NCBI GenBank assembly: GCA_905235445.1
Contig: CAJOLJ010000029.1
Location: 1 to 52,845, forward strand
Direction: 5' to 3'
Source: an uncultured Bacteroidales bacterium
GTDB lineage: Bacteria > Bacteroidota > Bacteroidia > Bacteroidales > UBA932
Length of the DNA: 52,845 nucleotides
Shown: one piece after another, positions 35,241 to 42,794 of the stretch
Numbering within the stretch: position 1 is the first letter of the stretch
Layout: each line of letters opens with the position of its first letter
The notes under the pieces: model-generated
What the model saw: only the letters and a program-made list of their open reading frames with translations
The model's database searches: none
Told to the model about the DNA's origin: nothing
Program-made: the position numbers and the translations under genes

Positions 35241-36194
35241 ATGAAAAAGTTCCTCACCGCCACGGCAATAATTCTTGTCGTCCTTCTTGGCATCCTAGCC
35301 TATGCAGGTTCGTTCATGTGCAACTTCGCCCTTAAACCGAGCAAGGAAGGACATGACCTGGAGTATTACAAGTCAAGGGGAGACACTCTCGCCCCGGGAG
35401 TCATAGCCTGGTTCGATTCCCTTGGGCAGACCGGGGCATTCCGTGACACTTCCCTCACGGGGGAAGGCGGCTTCCGCCTCCACGGGATGTACGCCCTGAG
35501 CAACAATCCCCACAACAGCCAGGGCACGGCACTCATTATCCACGGCTACACGGATGACTGCCACCGTTTCCTGGGTCTTGCCAGAATGTACAGGGACTCC
35601 CTCAATTATAATGTATTCCTGCCGGACCTCCATTACCACGGCCAGTCTGAGGGAAAGGCGGCCCAGATGGGTTGGCTGGACAGATTGGATGCCGAGAAGT
35701 TCGCCGCCATGGCCCATGACATCTTCAATGATGACTTTATGGTGGTACACGGGGTATCCATGGGCGCGGCAACCACAATGATGATGAGCGGTGACGAGAC
35801 ACCTTCATATGTCAAGGCATTCGTGGAGGACTGCGGCTACTCCTCTGTCTGGAACCAGTTCGCCTATAACCTCAAGGACTCCTTCGGTCTTCCGACGTTC
35901 CCTGTCCTCGATGCCGCAAGCATCGTTTGCAAACTTCGCTACGGCTGGTCTTTCAAGGAGGCCTCTTCGCTTGAGCAGCTCGCCAAATGCGAAAAGCCCA
36001 TGCTCTTTATCCACGGAGGTGACGATGACTTCGTCCCGACACCTGAAGTCTATCTTAACTACGATGCCAAGGTGAAAGGTTACAAGGACATGTGGATAGC
36101 TGAAGGATCGGCCCATGCCAAGTCCTTTACCGACTACCCTGCCGAGTATACGGCCAAAGTAAGGGATTTCCTGTCCAAGGCCCGTGAGCAGTAA
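35241..36194 (+). CDS. Alpha/beta hydrolase with N-terminal membrane anchor
   Basis: 317 residues. A single N-terminal hydrophobic helix (about 5-28) anchors or exports it. LIIHGYTDDCHRF carries the oxyanion region, DLHYHGQSEG precedes the nucleophile elbow HGVSMGAA, and HGGDDDFVP and GSAHAKSF supply the acidic and His residues. It belongs to the large BAAT/serine-aminopeptidase-like group widespread in Bacteroidota, annotated as hydrolase or lysophospholipase-like. The substrate is not deducible. The preceding 5' region has an imperfect GC-rich inverted repeat around 35160-35207. Confidence 0.83.
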   Translation: MKKFLTATAIILVVLLGILAYAGSFMCNFALKPSKEGHDLEYYKSRGDTLAPGVIAWFDSLGQTGAFRDTSLTGEGGFRLHGMYALSNNPHNSQGTALIIHGYTDDCHRFLGLARMYRDSLNYNVFLPDLHYHGQSEGKAAQMGWLDRLDAEKFAAMAHDIFNDDFMVVHGVSMGAATTMMMSGDETPSYVKAFVEDCGYSSVWNQFAYNLKDSFGLPTFPVLDAASIVCKLRYGWSFKEASSLEQLAKCEKPMLFIHGGDDDFVPTPEVYLNYDAKVKGYKDMWIAEGSAHAKSFTDYPAEYTAKVRDFLSKAREQ

Positions 36195-36238
36195 TTCCAT
36201 TTTCAGGATACACCTACATATTGTATACTACCATAAGG

Positions 36239-36268
36239 GAGCCAGTCGTAGACCGGCTCTTTTCTTTT
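36239..36268 (+). terminator. Terminator after the alpha/beta hydrolase
   Basis: GAGCCAGTC / GACCGGCTC (one mismatch, 3-nt loop) is followed by TTTCTTTTTG. It is 45 bp downstream of the stop at 36194. Confidence 0.75.
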
Positions 36269-36381
36269 TGGGGCTCAAATGGGATATCCTTGAAAGGAGG
36301 GGCTCCGGTTACGAAAGAAGGGGCAGGTATATTCCTGTAGGCTCATTAAGCGTTCCCCGGGAATGGGGTTGTTGACTATTC

Positions 36382-36413
36382 TTTGAACTTTTTTCATTTT
36401 TGCCGTAGTTTTT
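36382..36413 (+). promoter_or_regulatory. Probable promoter of the sigma-factor gene
   Basis: TTTG (36382-36385) and a TAGTTTTTTG element (36406-36415, one base longer than TAnnTTTG) are separated by 20 bp. They lie about 45 bp before the ATG at 36457. Confidence 0.5.
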
Positions 36414-36456
36414 TGGAACATCCTGCGTCTAATGAACAGAAATTGACAAAGACAAG

Positions 36457-36924
36457 ATGACTGAGAAAGCATTCGAGAAAATGATTCGGGAGAACAAAGG
36501 GACCATCTACACGGTCTGCTACATGTTCTCCAACGACAAGGACGAGGTCGCTGACCTCTTCCAGGAAGTCCTCATAAACCTCTGGAAAGGGTCGGACACT
36601 TTCCGGGGTGAGAGCTCACAGGGCTCCTGGATATGGAAAGTAAGCCTGAACACATGCATCTCCCATGACCGCAAGGCCAAGCATTCCCTGCGCACGGAGC
36701 CTTTGTCCATGGACATTGACCTGTTCGAGGACAAGGACGAAAGGACCCTGCAGGTGGGCATGCTCCGGGAGAGAATCTCTAAACTGGGAGTCCTGGACAG
36801 GGCAATCGTCCTGCTCTGGCTGGAGAACCTCAGTTACGACGAGATCGGCCAGGTCGTCGGAATCACCGCGAAGAACGTCTCTGTACGTCTTGTCAGGATC
36901 AAGGAACAACTCAAGAAACTCTAA
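36457..36924 (+). CDS. ECF RNA polymerase sigma factor
   Basis: 155 residues. Region 2 is recognisable (YTVCYMFSNDKDEVADLFQE, then INLWKGSDTFRG and WIWKVSLNTCISHDRK), and region 4 has LDRAIVLLWLENLSYDEIGQ followed by VVGITAKNVSVRLVRIKEQL. It is a short, typical extracytoplasmic-function sigma factor. The gene 15 bp downstream encodes a four-helix membrane protein that may control it. No FecR-like anti-sigma factor is present. It likely directs a small regulon from its own promoter type. Confidence 0.93.
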   Translation: MTEKAFEKMIRENKGTIYTVCYMFSNDKDEVADLFQEVLINLWKGSDTFRGESSQGSWIWKVSLNTCISHDRKAKHSLRTEPLSMDIDLFEDKDERTLQVGMLRERISKLGVLDRAIVLLWLENLSYDEIGQVVGITAKNVSVRLVRIKEQLKKL

Positions 36925-36939
36925 AAAAGCGCATTCGTT

Positions 36940-37518
36940 ATGGAAGACAAGGATATCATGACTCAGATGCAGGAGCAGATGGCTGTGCTCCGCGAGAAAC
37001 TGGAAGACCAGACCATCGTCAACGACAGGATTCTGCGGAAGTCCTGCAGGACCTCCCTCGGAAAACTCAGGATGAAGAACAACAGCACAATTTTTCTTGG
37101 CATTGTCGCCATGCTTCTCTCCGTGAGTTTCTACATGATCGGTTTATCGATATATTTCTTCATAGCAACGGAACTGATGATGATTGTTGCCGTTGTGAGT
37201 ACAGTCCTCATGAACCGTTACCTCCCGGATCCCGGAAAGGATGTCATGAGTGCCACCGAGGACCTCACCAAGTTCCGTAAAGGATACATGGACTGGCTCA
37301 AGATAAGCATACCGATGATCTGCATATGGCTTGCCTGGCTGGGGTATGAGATTTGGCGCAACTATGACATGCCGGATAAGTTGAAAATAGGTTTTGCCGT
37401 GGGATGCCTGGTCGGAGGCATTGTGGGACTCATACTGGGACTTATCATGCACCGAAACATTGTCCGCTCGACCGATGAACTCATCTCCGACATCAAGGAA
37501 CTGAAAGACACGATCTAG
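36940..37518 (+). CDS. Membrane protein co-transcribed with the ECF sigma factor
   Basis: 192 residues. The cytoplasmic N-terminus (1-48) is charged and coiled-coil-like. Four hydrophobic segments lie at about 50-70, 72-91, 121-139 and 148-170, with a short charged tail. It has none of the usual anti-sigma signatures (zinc HxxxCxxC or FecR). Its position just 15 bp after the sigma factor suggests a regulatory partner, a pattern seen elsewhere in Bacteroidota. Function is otherwise unknown. Confidence 0.75.
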   Translation: MEDKDIMTQMQEQMAVLREKLEDQTIVNDRILRKSCRTSLGKLRMKNNSTIFLGIVAMLLSVSFYMIGLSIYFFIATELMMIVAVVSTVLMNRYLPDPGKDVMSATEDLTKFRKGYMDWLKISIPMICIWLAWLGYEIWRNYDMPDKLKIGFAVGCLVGGIVGLILGLIMHRNIVRSTDELISDIKELKDTI

Positions 37519-37638
37519 ATTATACCATAAGCCAAGAACAAATACCAAGGACTCCGCTCTCCCTTTTCCGGGGGAACGGGGTCCGACCAGTTTGTAGCTA
37601 TCCCTGTTCATCAATTGCCGGGAAGGGCAGCGGTTTTC

Positions 37639-37800
37639 CTAATCCTCCTTCACCCACTTCTCTATCTTGCAGGTGTGGGTCTTGGTCTTTCGGTTGTAAT
37701 TGATGCCAACAAGGAGGATGTCGCCGGTGAAGAGGGAAACGGAGGAGGGATAGTTCCGCTGTTTTATCTGGCTTATGGCTCCACGGGCGCTCCTGTTGTA
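37639..37800 (-). pseudogene. C-terminal remnant of an AAA-ATPase-like / PD-(D/E)XK (DUF1703) protein
   Basis: The last 53 residues of a minus-strand open frame (RGAISQIKQRNYPSSV, then LLVGINYNRKTKTHTCKIEK and WVKED-stop) match the end of DUF1703/PDDEXK_9 proteins, which usually follow an AAA-ATPase-like domain: ALxQIxxKxYA ... GVNFxxxTRTIxxW. Upstream (37801-38148) the frame stays open but shows no similarity to that family, so only the tail remains. The rest of 37519-38159 has no gene. TAAATTTG at 38130-38137 could be the -7 box for the gene at 38160. Confidence 0.65.
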
Positions 37801-38159
37801 CTGTTTTGCCAAACGTTTGAACTTGCAAAGCATAATTGTTGGGGACTTTCCATATAGACAACCCCGACCTCTTTGTTGGAGCAATTCGGATGATACCTGG
37901 CAGGTTGATAAAAAGGCGTCTCCAAGAGAATGCTCAGCAAACAGTTTCCATGAGCCTGGACCAGGGGCTTTGGACGAACATGCTGTCGTAGAAGTAGCCT
38001 TTGCAAACAATTCACCATCAGACTCCGTAAAATGCTCCTCCCCTGCAAAGAAAGCCTTCTCACACCACATATCAAGAAAGAACCTTTTGGTAGAGTGTGG
38101 AAGAGTGAAAATCAAATGCTCTTTATTCGTAAATTTGCGCCCGAACAATCACCCTCAAG

Positions 38160-39575
38160 ATGAATAGCGAGAACAATATCACACCGGACCCATCGAAAGT
38201 CTTTCCTGCCCCTTCGACCAAGGGCATAACCCTCATAAAGCCTACCATCACCCGCCCGGACATAGAGGTGGGGGATTTCTCGTACTTTGCCGATACCGAC
38301 TTCGAGAAACATGTCACCCATCACTACGACTGGATAGGAGATAAACTCATCATAGGCAAGTTCTGCCAGATCGGCAAAGGCGTCGAGTTTGTGATGAACG
38401 GGGCGAACCACCGCATGAACACGGCAACGACTTTCCCGTTCTACATCATGGAAGGCTGGGAGCAGCAGGCCCCCGAACTCTCGCAGTTGCCTCTCAAAGG
38501 GGATACCGTCGTCGGGAACGACGTCTGGATAGGCGAGGGTGTGACCATTCTTCCCGGAGTCCATATCGGGGACGGTGCCATAATAGGCAAGAACAGCACT
38601 GTGGCGGATGACATCCCGCCCTACTCCATAGCCGTAGGCAATCCTGCCTTCGTCACCAAGGAGCGCTTCGACAAGGACATGATAGACCTGCTGGAGGAGT
38701 TGAAATGGTGGGACCGTGACATAACGGAAATCAAGGCCCTGCTTCCCCTCCTCTCTTCCCCGGACATCGATGATGTCCGCTGCCGGTTGAAGATTCTCCT
38801 GGGCAAGCCCCTTGAGTTCAAGGCCACCATACTCCAGAACGAGGGCATGGATGCAGCTTATGTGGAAGTTCCCTTCGACATACTGGGCCTTTTCGGCAAG
38901 GGCAGATTGCCTGTATGTGCAACATTCGATTCCGTCCCCTATGAGGGACAGATGGTAAGGATGGGGTCTCCCCGTCATATCCTTGGAATTCCGAAGGCAA
39001 TAAGGACCAGGATAGGGAAAGATTTCGGGGACACTGTTACGGTCACCTTCACGCAGAGAGGGGAGCAGAAGGCCACAGCTTCCACTTTGGTACTGAAGCC
39101 CCAACCTGGGAGAAAGAAGGAAGGCAGGGCTGAAGGGGACCTGAAAGTCAAGTTCTATCCCAGGGTCGAAGACGACTCAGTCCTCAAGTTCGCTGTCATC
39201 ATAGCCAGGACCACCAAGGGCAAATGGGTGCTTTGCCGCCATGAGGACAGGACCACCCTGGAGTTCCCGGGAGGGCACAGGGAGGAAGGAGAGAGCATTC
39301 TCGATACCGCAAAGAGGGAACTTAGGGAAGAGACCGGTGCCAGGGCTTATACCATCCAGCCCCTTTGCGCCTATTCAGTGACCGGAAAGAACTCCGTCAA
39401 CGAGGGCGGGGAAGAGACTTTCGGGATGCTGTACCGGGCCGTGATTTCATCTTTCGGCAAGACCCACAGCGAAATCGAGGAAGTGCTTCAACTGGACGAA
39501 CTTCCAGACAACTGGACCTATCCACAGATACAGCCGCTTCTTCTCGAGAAGTACCGGGAAATCACCCAGCAGTAA
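38160..39575 (+). CDS. Three-domain fusion: xenobiotic-type O-acetyltransferase, DUF1905 and Nudix hydrolase
   Basis: 471 residues. Residues 1-210 form a hexapeptide-repeat acetyltransferase of the Vat/CatB class: VGDFSYFADTDFEKHV, KLIIGKFCQIGKGVEFVMNG, catalytic His84 in NGANHRM, and GNDVWIGEGVTILPGV. Residues about 215-300 match DUF1905 (FKATILQN, VEVPFDILGLFGKGRLPV, RIGKDFGDTVTVTF). Residues about 330-471 are a Nudix hydrolase with the full box GGHREEGESILDTAKRELRE followed by ETGA. These three are normally separate proteins. I see no frameshift or stop between them, so the fusion is real in this sequence. It might detoxify antibiotics or nucleotides; this is not established. Confidence 0.9.
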   Translation: MNSENNITPDPSKVFPAPSTKGITLIKPTITRPDIEVGDFSYFADTDFEKHVTHHYDWIGDKLIIGKFCQIGKGVEFVMNGANHRMNTATTFPFYIMEGWEQQAPELSQLPLKGDTVVGNDVWIGEGVTILPGVHIGDGAIIGKNSTVADDIPPYSIAVGNPAFVTKERFDKDMIDLLEELKWWDRDITEIKALLPLLSSPDIDDVRCRLKILLGKPLEFKATILQNEGMDAAYVEVPFDILGLFGKGRLPVCATFDSVPYEGQMVRMGSPRHILGIPKAIRTRIGKDFGDTVTVTFTQRGEQKATASTLVLKPQPGRKKEGRAEGDLKVKFYPRVEDDSVLKFAVIIARTTKGKWVLCRHEDRTTLEFPGGHREEGESILDTAKRELREETGARAYTIQPLCAYSVTGKNSVNEGGEETFGMLYRAVISSFGKTHSEIEEVLQLDELPDNWTYPQIQPLLLEKYREITQQ

Positions 39576-39603
39576 AGGACATCTTGCAGACATCATTGCC
39601 AAG

Positions 39604-39640
39604 ACCACTTTCCGTGAAAAGGAAGGTGGTTTTTGTTTTT
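39604..39640 (+). terminator. Terminator after the acetyltransferase-Nudix fusion
   Basis: ACCACTTTCC pairs with GGAAGGTGGT (one G-U pair) and is followed by a long T-run. The T-run also supplies the -33 TTTG of the next promoter. Confidence 0.75.
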
Positions 39641-39663
39641 TTTCATGGGAATAGTTACCTTTG
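39632..39663 (+). promoter_or_regulatory. Promoter of the AbrB-like/acyltransferase operon
   Basis: TTTG (39632-39635), a 20-bp spacer and TACCTTTG (39656-39663) fit the Bacteroidota consensus, 32 bp before the ATG at 39695. Confidence 0.7.
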
Positions 39664-39694
39664 TGGGAAATTTCCAACTATTACCACAAGCATT

Positions 39695-39904
39695 ATGCAC
39701 GAGAACGACGGAAAATACATTTTCGGGGTCGTCAAGGTAGGCGACAAAGGTCAGATAGTCATTCCCAAGGATGCCCGCAACACTTACGGGATTGTTCCTG
39801 GTGACGCCCTGCTGCTTCTTGGGGACAAGAACGGGATGGCGCTTGTCAAGACGGAGATCTTCCAGAGCGCAATCGACCAGGTCATGGAGGGCCTTCCCAA
39901 ATGA
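39695..39904 (+). CDS. AbrB/MazE/SpoVT-type DNA-binding protein
   Basis: 69 residues. A swapped-hairpin AbrB fold is indicated by VVKVGDKGQIVIPKDARNTY, then GIVPGDALLLLGDKNGMALV. The longer open frame reaching upstream overlaps the previous gene and lacks similarity; the promoter at 39632-39663 also fixes the start here. Its stop overlaps the acyltransferase start (ATGA, 39901-39904), so the two are translationally coupled. It may autoregulate the pair. MazE-like antitoxins share this fold, but no toxin is adjacent. Confidence 0.85.
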   Translation: MHENDGKYIFGVVKVGDKGQIVIPKDARNTYGIVPGDALLLLGDKNGMALVKTEIFQSAIDQVMEGLPK

Positions 39905-41016
39905 GACGCCACTGGATGGATAACCTCAGGTGGGTCACCGTGGTACTGGTCCTCATCTATCATGTGTTCTATTTCTACAACAACAAGGGAGTGTTCGGCG
40001 GCATTGGAGGGTTTGACCCGGATCCCACGCATCAGATACAGGACGCAGTGATGTACATACTGTATCCCTGGTTCATGATGCTCCTTTTCCTTGTAGCCGG
40101 AATAAGCTCCAAATATGCCCTGGAAAAGAAGGGAGACAAGGAGTTCATGCGTTCCCGCACCCTCAAGCTCCTTGTCCCCTCGACCATAGGACTGTTTGTG
40201 TTCCATTGGATCTGCGGCTACTTCAATACTGCCGTGACCACCGTCGTAAATGGAGAATCTCCCTTCGGGGACGTTCCTGCTGTTGCCAAGTATTTTATGT
40301 ACGTCATCAGCGGGACAGGACCCCTGTGGTTCATCCAGGATCTGTGGCTCTTTTCGCTCGTTCTTGTCCTCATAAGAAAGGTTGACCGCAAGGACAGGGT
40401 ATGGACCCTCGGGGGAAAGGTAGGCTACGCAGGAATATTCCTTCTTGGACTTCTTGTCTTCCTTGGAGAGCAGACCCTCATCGCCGACCCGAGGCCAGAG
40501 ACAATGGACGGACTTGTCAACCTGTACAAGCCCATTGCCTATTTCATACCCTTCATGCTGGGATACTGGGTCTTCTCACATGACGGGATACAGGAAAAAG
40601 TGGCAAGACTGCACATCCCTCTCCTTGTGGCAGCACTCGCCTCGGGAATTGCTTTCACAATAGCATTCTGGGGCAAGGACAACACCTCTCCCGAGTGTCT
40701 CGGGGGTTGGCTCAACAACCTGTACGCATACCTGATGATCCTGGCGATGCTGGGATGCTTCAAGACTTGGTTCGACCGTACCGGCAAGTTCGCCTCCTAC
40801 ATGAGCCGTTCCTCTTTCGGCATTTACATCGTCCACTATACCATCATTGCCTCCCTCGGATACACTCTCAAGATGTACACTGCGCTTCCGGCTTTTGTCA
40901 TCTATGTGATTATGCTAATCGCAGTTCTCCTGCTGAGCCCCGCACTGTACGAACTCCTGCGTAGAATTCCTCTTGTCAGGTGGTGCGTACTCGGAATAAA
41001 AAAGAACAAACATTGA
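39901..41016 (+). CDS. Membrane acyltransferase (acyltransferase 3 family)
   Basis: 371 residues with about ten hydrophobic segments. The N-terminal RRHWMDNLRWVTVVLVLIYH carries the family His at the end of helix 1. YPWFMMLLFLVAGISSKYAL, LWFIQDLWLFSLVL and the SFGIYIVHYTIIA motif near the end are typical of the acyltransferase 3 family. These enzymes transfer acetyl or other acyl groups to sugars, lipids or antibiotics at the membrane. It overlaps the AbrB-like gene by 4 bp and lies 15 bp before the SDR-like gene, forming one operon. Confidence 0.9.
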   Translation: MRRHWMDNLRWVTVVLVLIYHVFYFYNNKGVFGGIGGFDPDPTHQIQDAVMYILYPWFMMLLFLVAGISSKYALEKKGDKEFMRSRTLKLLVPSTIGLFVFHWICGYFNTAVTTVVNGESPFGDVPAVAKYFMYVISGTGPLWFIQDLWLFSLVLVLIRKVDRKDRVWTLGGKVGYAGIFLLGLLVFLGEQTLIADPRPETMDGLVNLYKPIAYFIPFMLGYWVFSHDGIQEKVARLHIPLLVAALASGIAFTIAFWGKDNTSPECLGGWLNNLYAYLMILAMLGCFKTWFDRTGKFASYMSRSSFGIYIVHYTIIASLGYTLKMYTALPAFVIYVIMLIAVLLLSPALYELLRRIPLVRWCVLGIKKNKH

Positions 41017-41031
41017 AACAACCATTAGACT

Positions 41032-41679
41032 ATGAAAGCAATCATTACAGGAACGACCGGATATGTCGGCGAAGGAATCCTGCGCTGCTGCCTGGAGGAT
41101 AGCGAAGTCGAACAAGTCCTTTCGGTCAGCCGGCGTCCCATAGGCATCACTCACCCCAAGTTGGATGAGTACATCGTATCCGATTTCATGCAGATTCCCG
41201 AAGGGGATGAGAAACTGCAAGGCTATGACGCAGTGTTCTTCTGTGCCGGAATAAGCAGTGTCGGAGCGGACATGGACTACTACAAGGTAGTGTGCCATGA
41301 CATTCCCCTGCACTTCGCAGGGGTGGTAGGTCCAAAAGAGAAGATGACCTTCATTTACGTTAGCGGTGCGGGGACATCCGATAAGGCTCCCATGAAATGG
41401 GCCAAGATCAAAAGCAGCACCGAGAAAGAACTTCTCTCGATGCCTTTCAGGAGGGCTTTCGGCTACCGTCCCGCTCTTATGAAACCTCATCCCGAACAGG
41501 TAGCGGGAGAGAAGATGCAGAAAGCAACTATCAGTATGTACCCTCTTGCCAAGTTCTTCAACTACGCCAACACCATAGCGGAAGTAGAGAGATCGATGGT
41601 TGTGCTCTCAAGGGCGGAGGACGCCTTCCCGAAGAACTATATCGGTGTGAAAGACATTGCTGCCCTCAGCAAGCTATAG
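41032..41679 (+). CDS. NAD(P)-binding SDR-like oxidoreductase (atypical)
   Basis: 215 residues. The N-terminal nucleotide-binding motif TGTTGYVGEG (GxxGxxG type) follows the first strand. AVFFCAGISSVG, FIYVSGAGTS and a helix starting at AKIKSSTEKE follow the atypical short-chain dehydrogenase plan, but the catalytic YxxxK is not clear. Relatives are annotated as epimerase or NAD(P)H-binding proteins. It is the third gene of the AbrB-acyltransferase operon and ends just before a hairpin. Confidence 0.8.
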   Translation: MKAIITGTTGYVGEGILRCCLEDSEVEQVLSVSRRPIGITHPKLDEYIVSDFMQIPEGDEKLQGYDAVFFCAGISSVGADMDYYKVVCHDIPLHFAGVVGPKEKMTFIYVSGAGTSDKAPMKWAKIKSSTEKELLSMPFRRAFGYRPALMKPHPEQVAGEKMQKATISMYPLAKFFNYANTIAEVERSMVVLSRAEDAFPKNYIGVKDIAALSKL

Positions 41680-41692
41680 AAGTACCACTCCC

Positions 41693-41719
41693 TAGGATAT
41701 GCCCTAAAAGCATATCCTA
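41693..41719. terminator. Strong hairpin after the SDR gene
   Basis: TAGGATATGC / GCATATCCTA is a perfect 10-bp stem with a 7-nt loop, 14 bp after the stop at 41679. It lacks a T-run on either strand. The following 41720-41986 holds no clear gene. A minus-strand open frame here (41960-41637) contains HEITVSGDDLTFYSSKVGRV, but it overlaps the SDR end and has no start signal. Confidence 0.5.
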
Positions 41720-41935
41720 AGGAGAGATACAGGAAAGGAACCCTGCCCACTTTACTTGAATAGAAAGTAAGATCATCTCCTGAAACTGTTATTTCATGGG
41801 CGGCGTTAACCTTTACCGGCTCTGTGACAGGTTGCCATCCCCCTCCGGATGGGTCAAACCTTGTAAATGAGTATCCCTTCCTGATTGTAACGATATAATG
41901 AATGCGACATGGAGCTACTTCATAATCAAAAGTCT

Positions 41936-41943
41936 TATCTTTG
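41936..41943 (+). promoter_or_regulatory. -7 element for the outer-membrane barrel gene
   Basis: TATCTTTG matches TAnnTTTG, 44 bp before the chosen ATG at 41987. It argues against the longer open frame beginning at 41909, which would start before the promoter. Confidence 0.55.
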
Positions 41944-41986
41944 TGGTACAATGGTTTCAATGATTACCACCACCATAATAGAACAT

Positions 41987-42745
41987 ATGAAGAAGTTATC
42001 TTTTACTTTGGTTTCCGTCATTGTCCTTCTTTCGAGCACCGCCCTTACCGCTTCCGCCCAGGGGGAAAGAAGCGCCTGGACTATTAACACTCGAGGCTGG
42101 ACCACAAACTATTTCACGAGCATCATCTGGAATGCTGCCGAGTATCTTGTCAAGACTTTTTCCACAACGGGCCTCAGCAAGGAGGACCGCATAAATGTTG
42201 ACCGAATCATCCCGGAGTCCAACTGGATATTCCCGATAGGTCTCCAGAAAGAAGGTTTCACCGGGGACTATGATATCTACGGTGCATACAAGAGGGCTTT
42301 CGGCAACCCTTTCACCAATCCCGGGGATTTCGGGATAGGGATCGATGCGTCGTATTTCCCTTCTTTTATGGGAGTCTACGGTGGAGCATATTTCAAGAGC
42401 CAGGAACTGATATTCTCCCGTGACCTCACAAACCTCCGGGCCTTCTATTTCCAGCCCCGCGGAGGCATCATCTTCGGCAGCCTCAAGCACCAGGTAGAAG
42501 TCGGGGTATACTATGACAAAGTCGTAGGAAGCGCCGGCACCTGCGCAGACACTGACCTCGGGCGCTTAGAAGGCGGACTGGGACTGGATTTCGCATTGTC
42601 AAGGACTCTTACCACGCGGAACAGAAAGGCCCAGATCCAATTCAGCATGCCCCTTCACAATTTCCTGAACGAGAGATATCCCGGCCAGGAAGGCATGAAA
42701 AGGAGGGTTGCGTACATAATGAGCACTTACCGGATCTACTTTTAG
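41987..42745 (+). CDS. Probable outer-membrane beta-barrel protein of unknown function
   Basis: 252 residues from the ATG at 41987 (MKKLSFTLVSVIVLLSSTAL), a signal peptide ending ASAQ. The mature part has alternating amphipathic strands with many Tyr/Phe/Gly, for example GDFGIGIDASYFPSFMGVYG and HQVEVGVYYDKVVGS, and ends in an aromatic strand, AYIMSTYRIYF, typical of BAM-inserted barrels. No family is recognised. Its start is fixed by the promoter at 41936-41943. It is transcribed alone as far as I can see. Confidence 0.75.
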   Translation: MKKLSFTLVSVIVLLSSTALTASAQGERSAWTINTRGWTTNYFTSIIWNAAEYLVKTFSTTGLSKEDRINVDRIIPESNWIFPIGLQKEGFTGDYDIYGAYKRAFGNPFTNPGDFGIGIDASYFPSFMGVYGGAYFKSQELIFSRDLTNLRAFYFQPRGGIIFGSLKHQVEVGVYYDKVVGSAGTCADTDLGRLEGGLGLDFALSRTLTTRNRKAQIQFSMPLHNFLNERYPGQEGMKRRVAYIMSTYRIYF

Positions 42746-42794
42746 TCCCTAGCCTATTCTTATCGTTTACTTTTCACAACATCTTCACCCCCTC

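Noticed and set aside
37801..38148. Extension of the DUF1703-tail frame upstream to 169 codons
   Set aside because: The frame is open but the translation above 37800 has no similarity to the AAA-ATPase-like family and includes a Cys/Ser/Gly-rich stretch without motif. Only the tail is annotated.
39695..41016. MazE/MazF-type toxin-antitoxin pair
   Set aside because: The AbrB-fold gene is followed by a ten-helix acyltransferase, not a small toxin.
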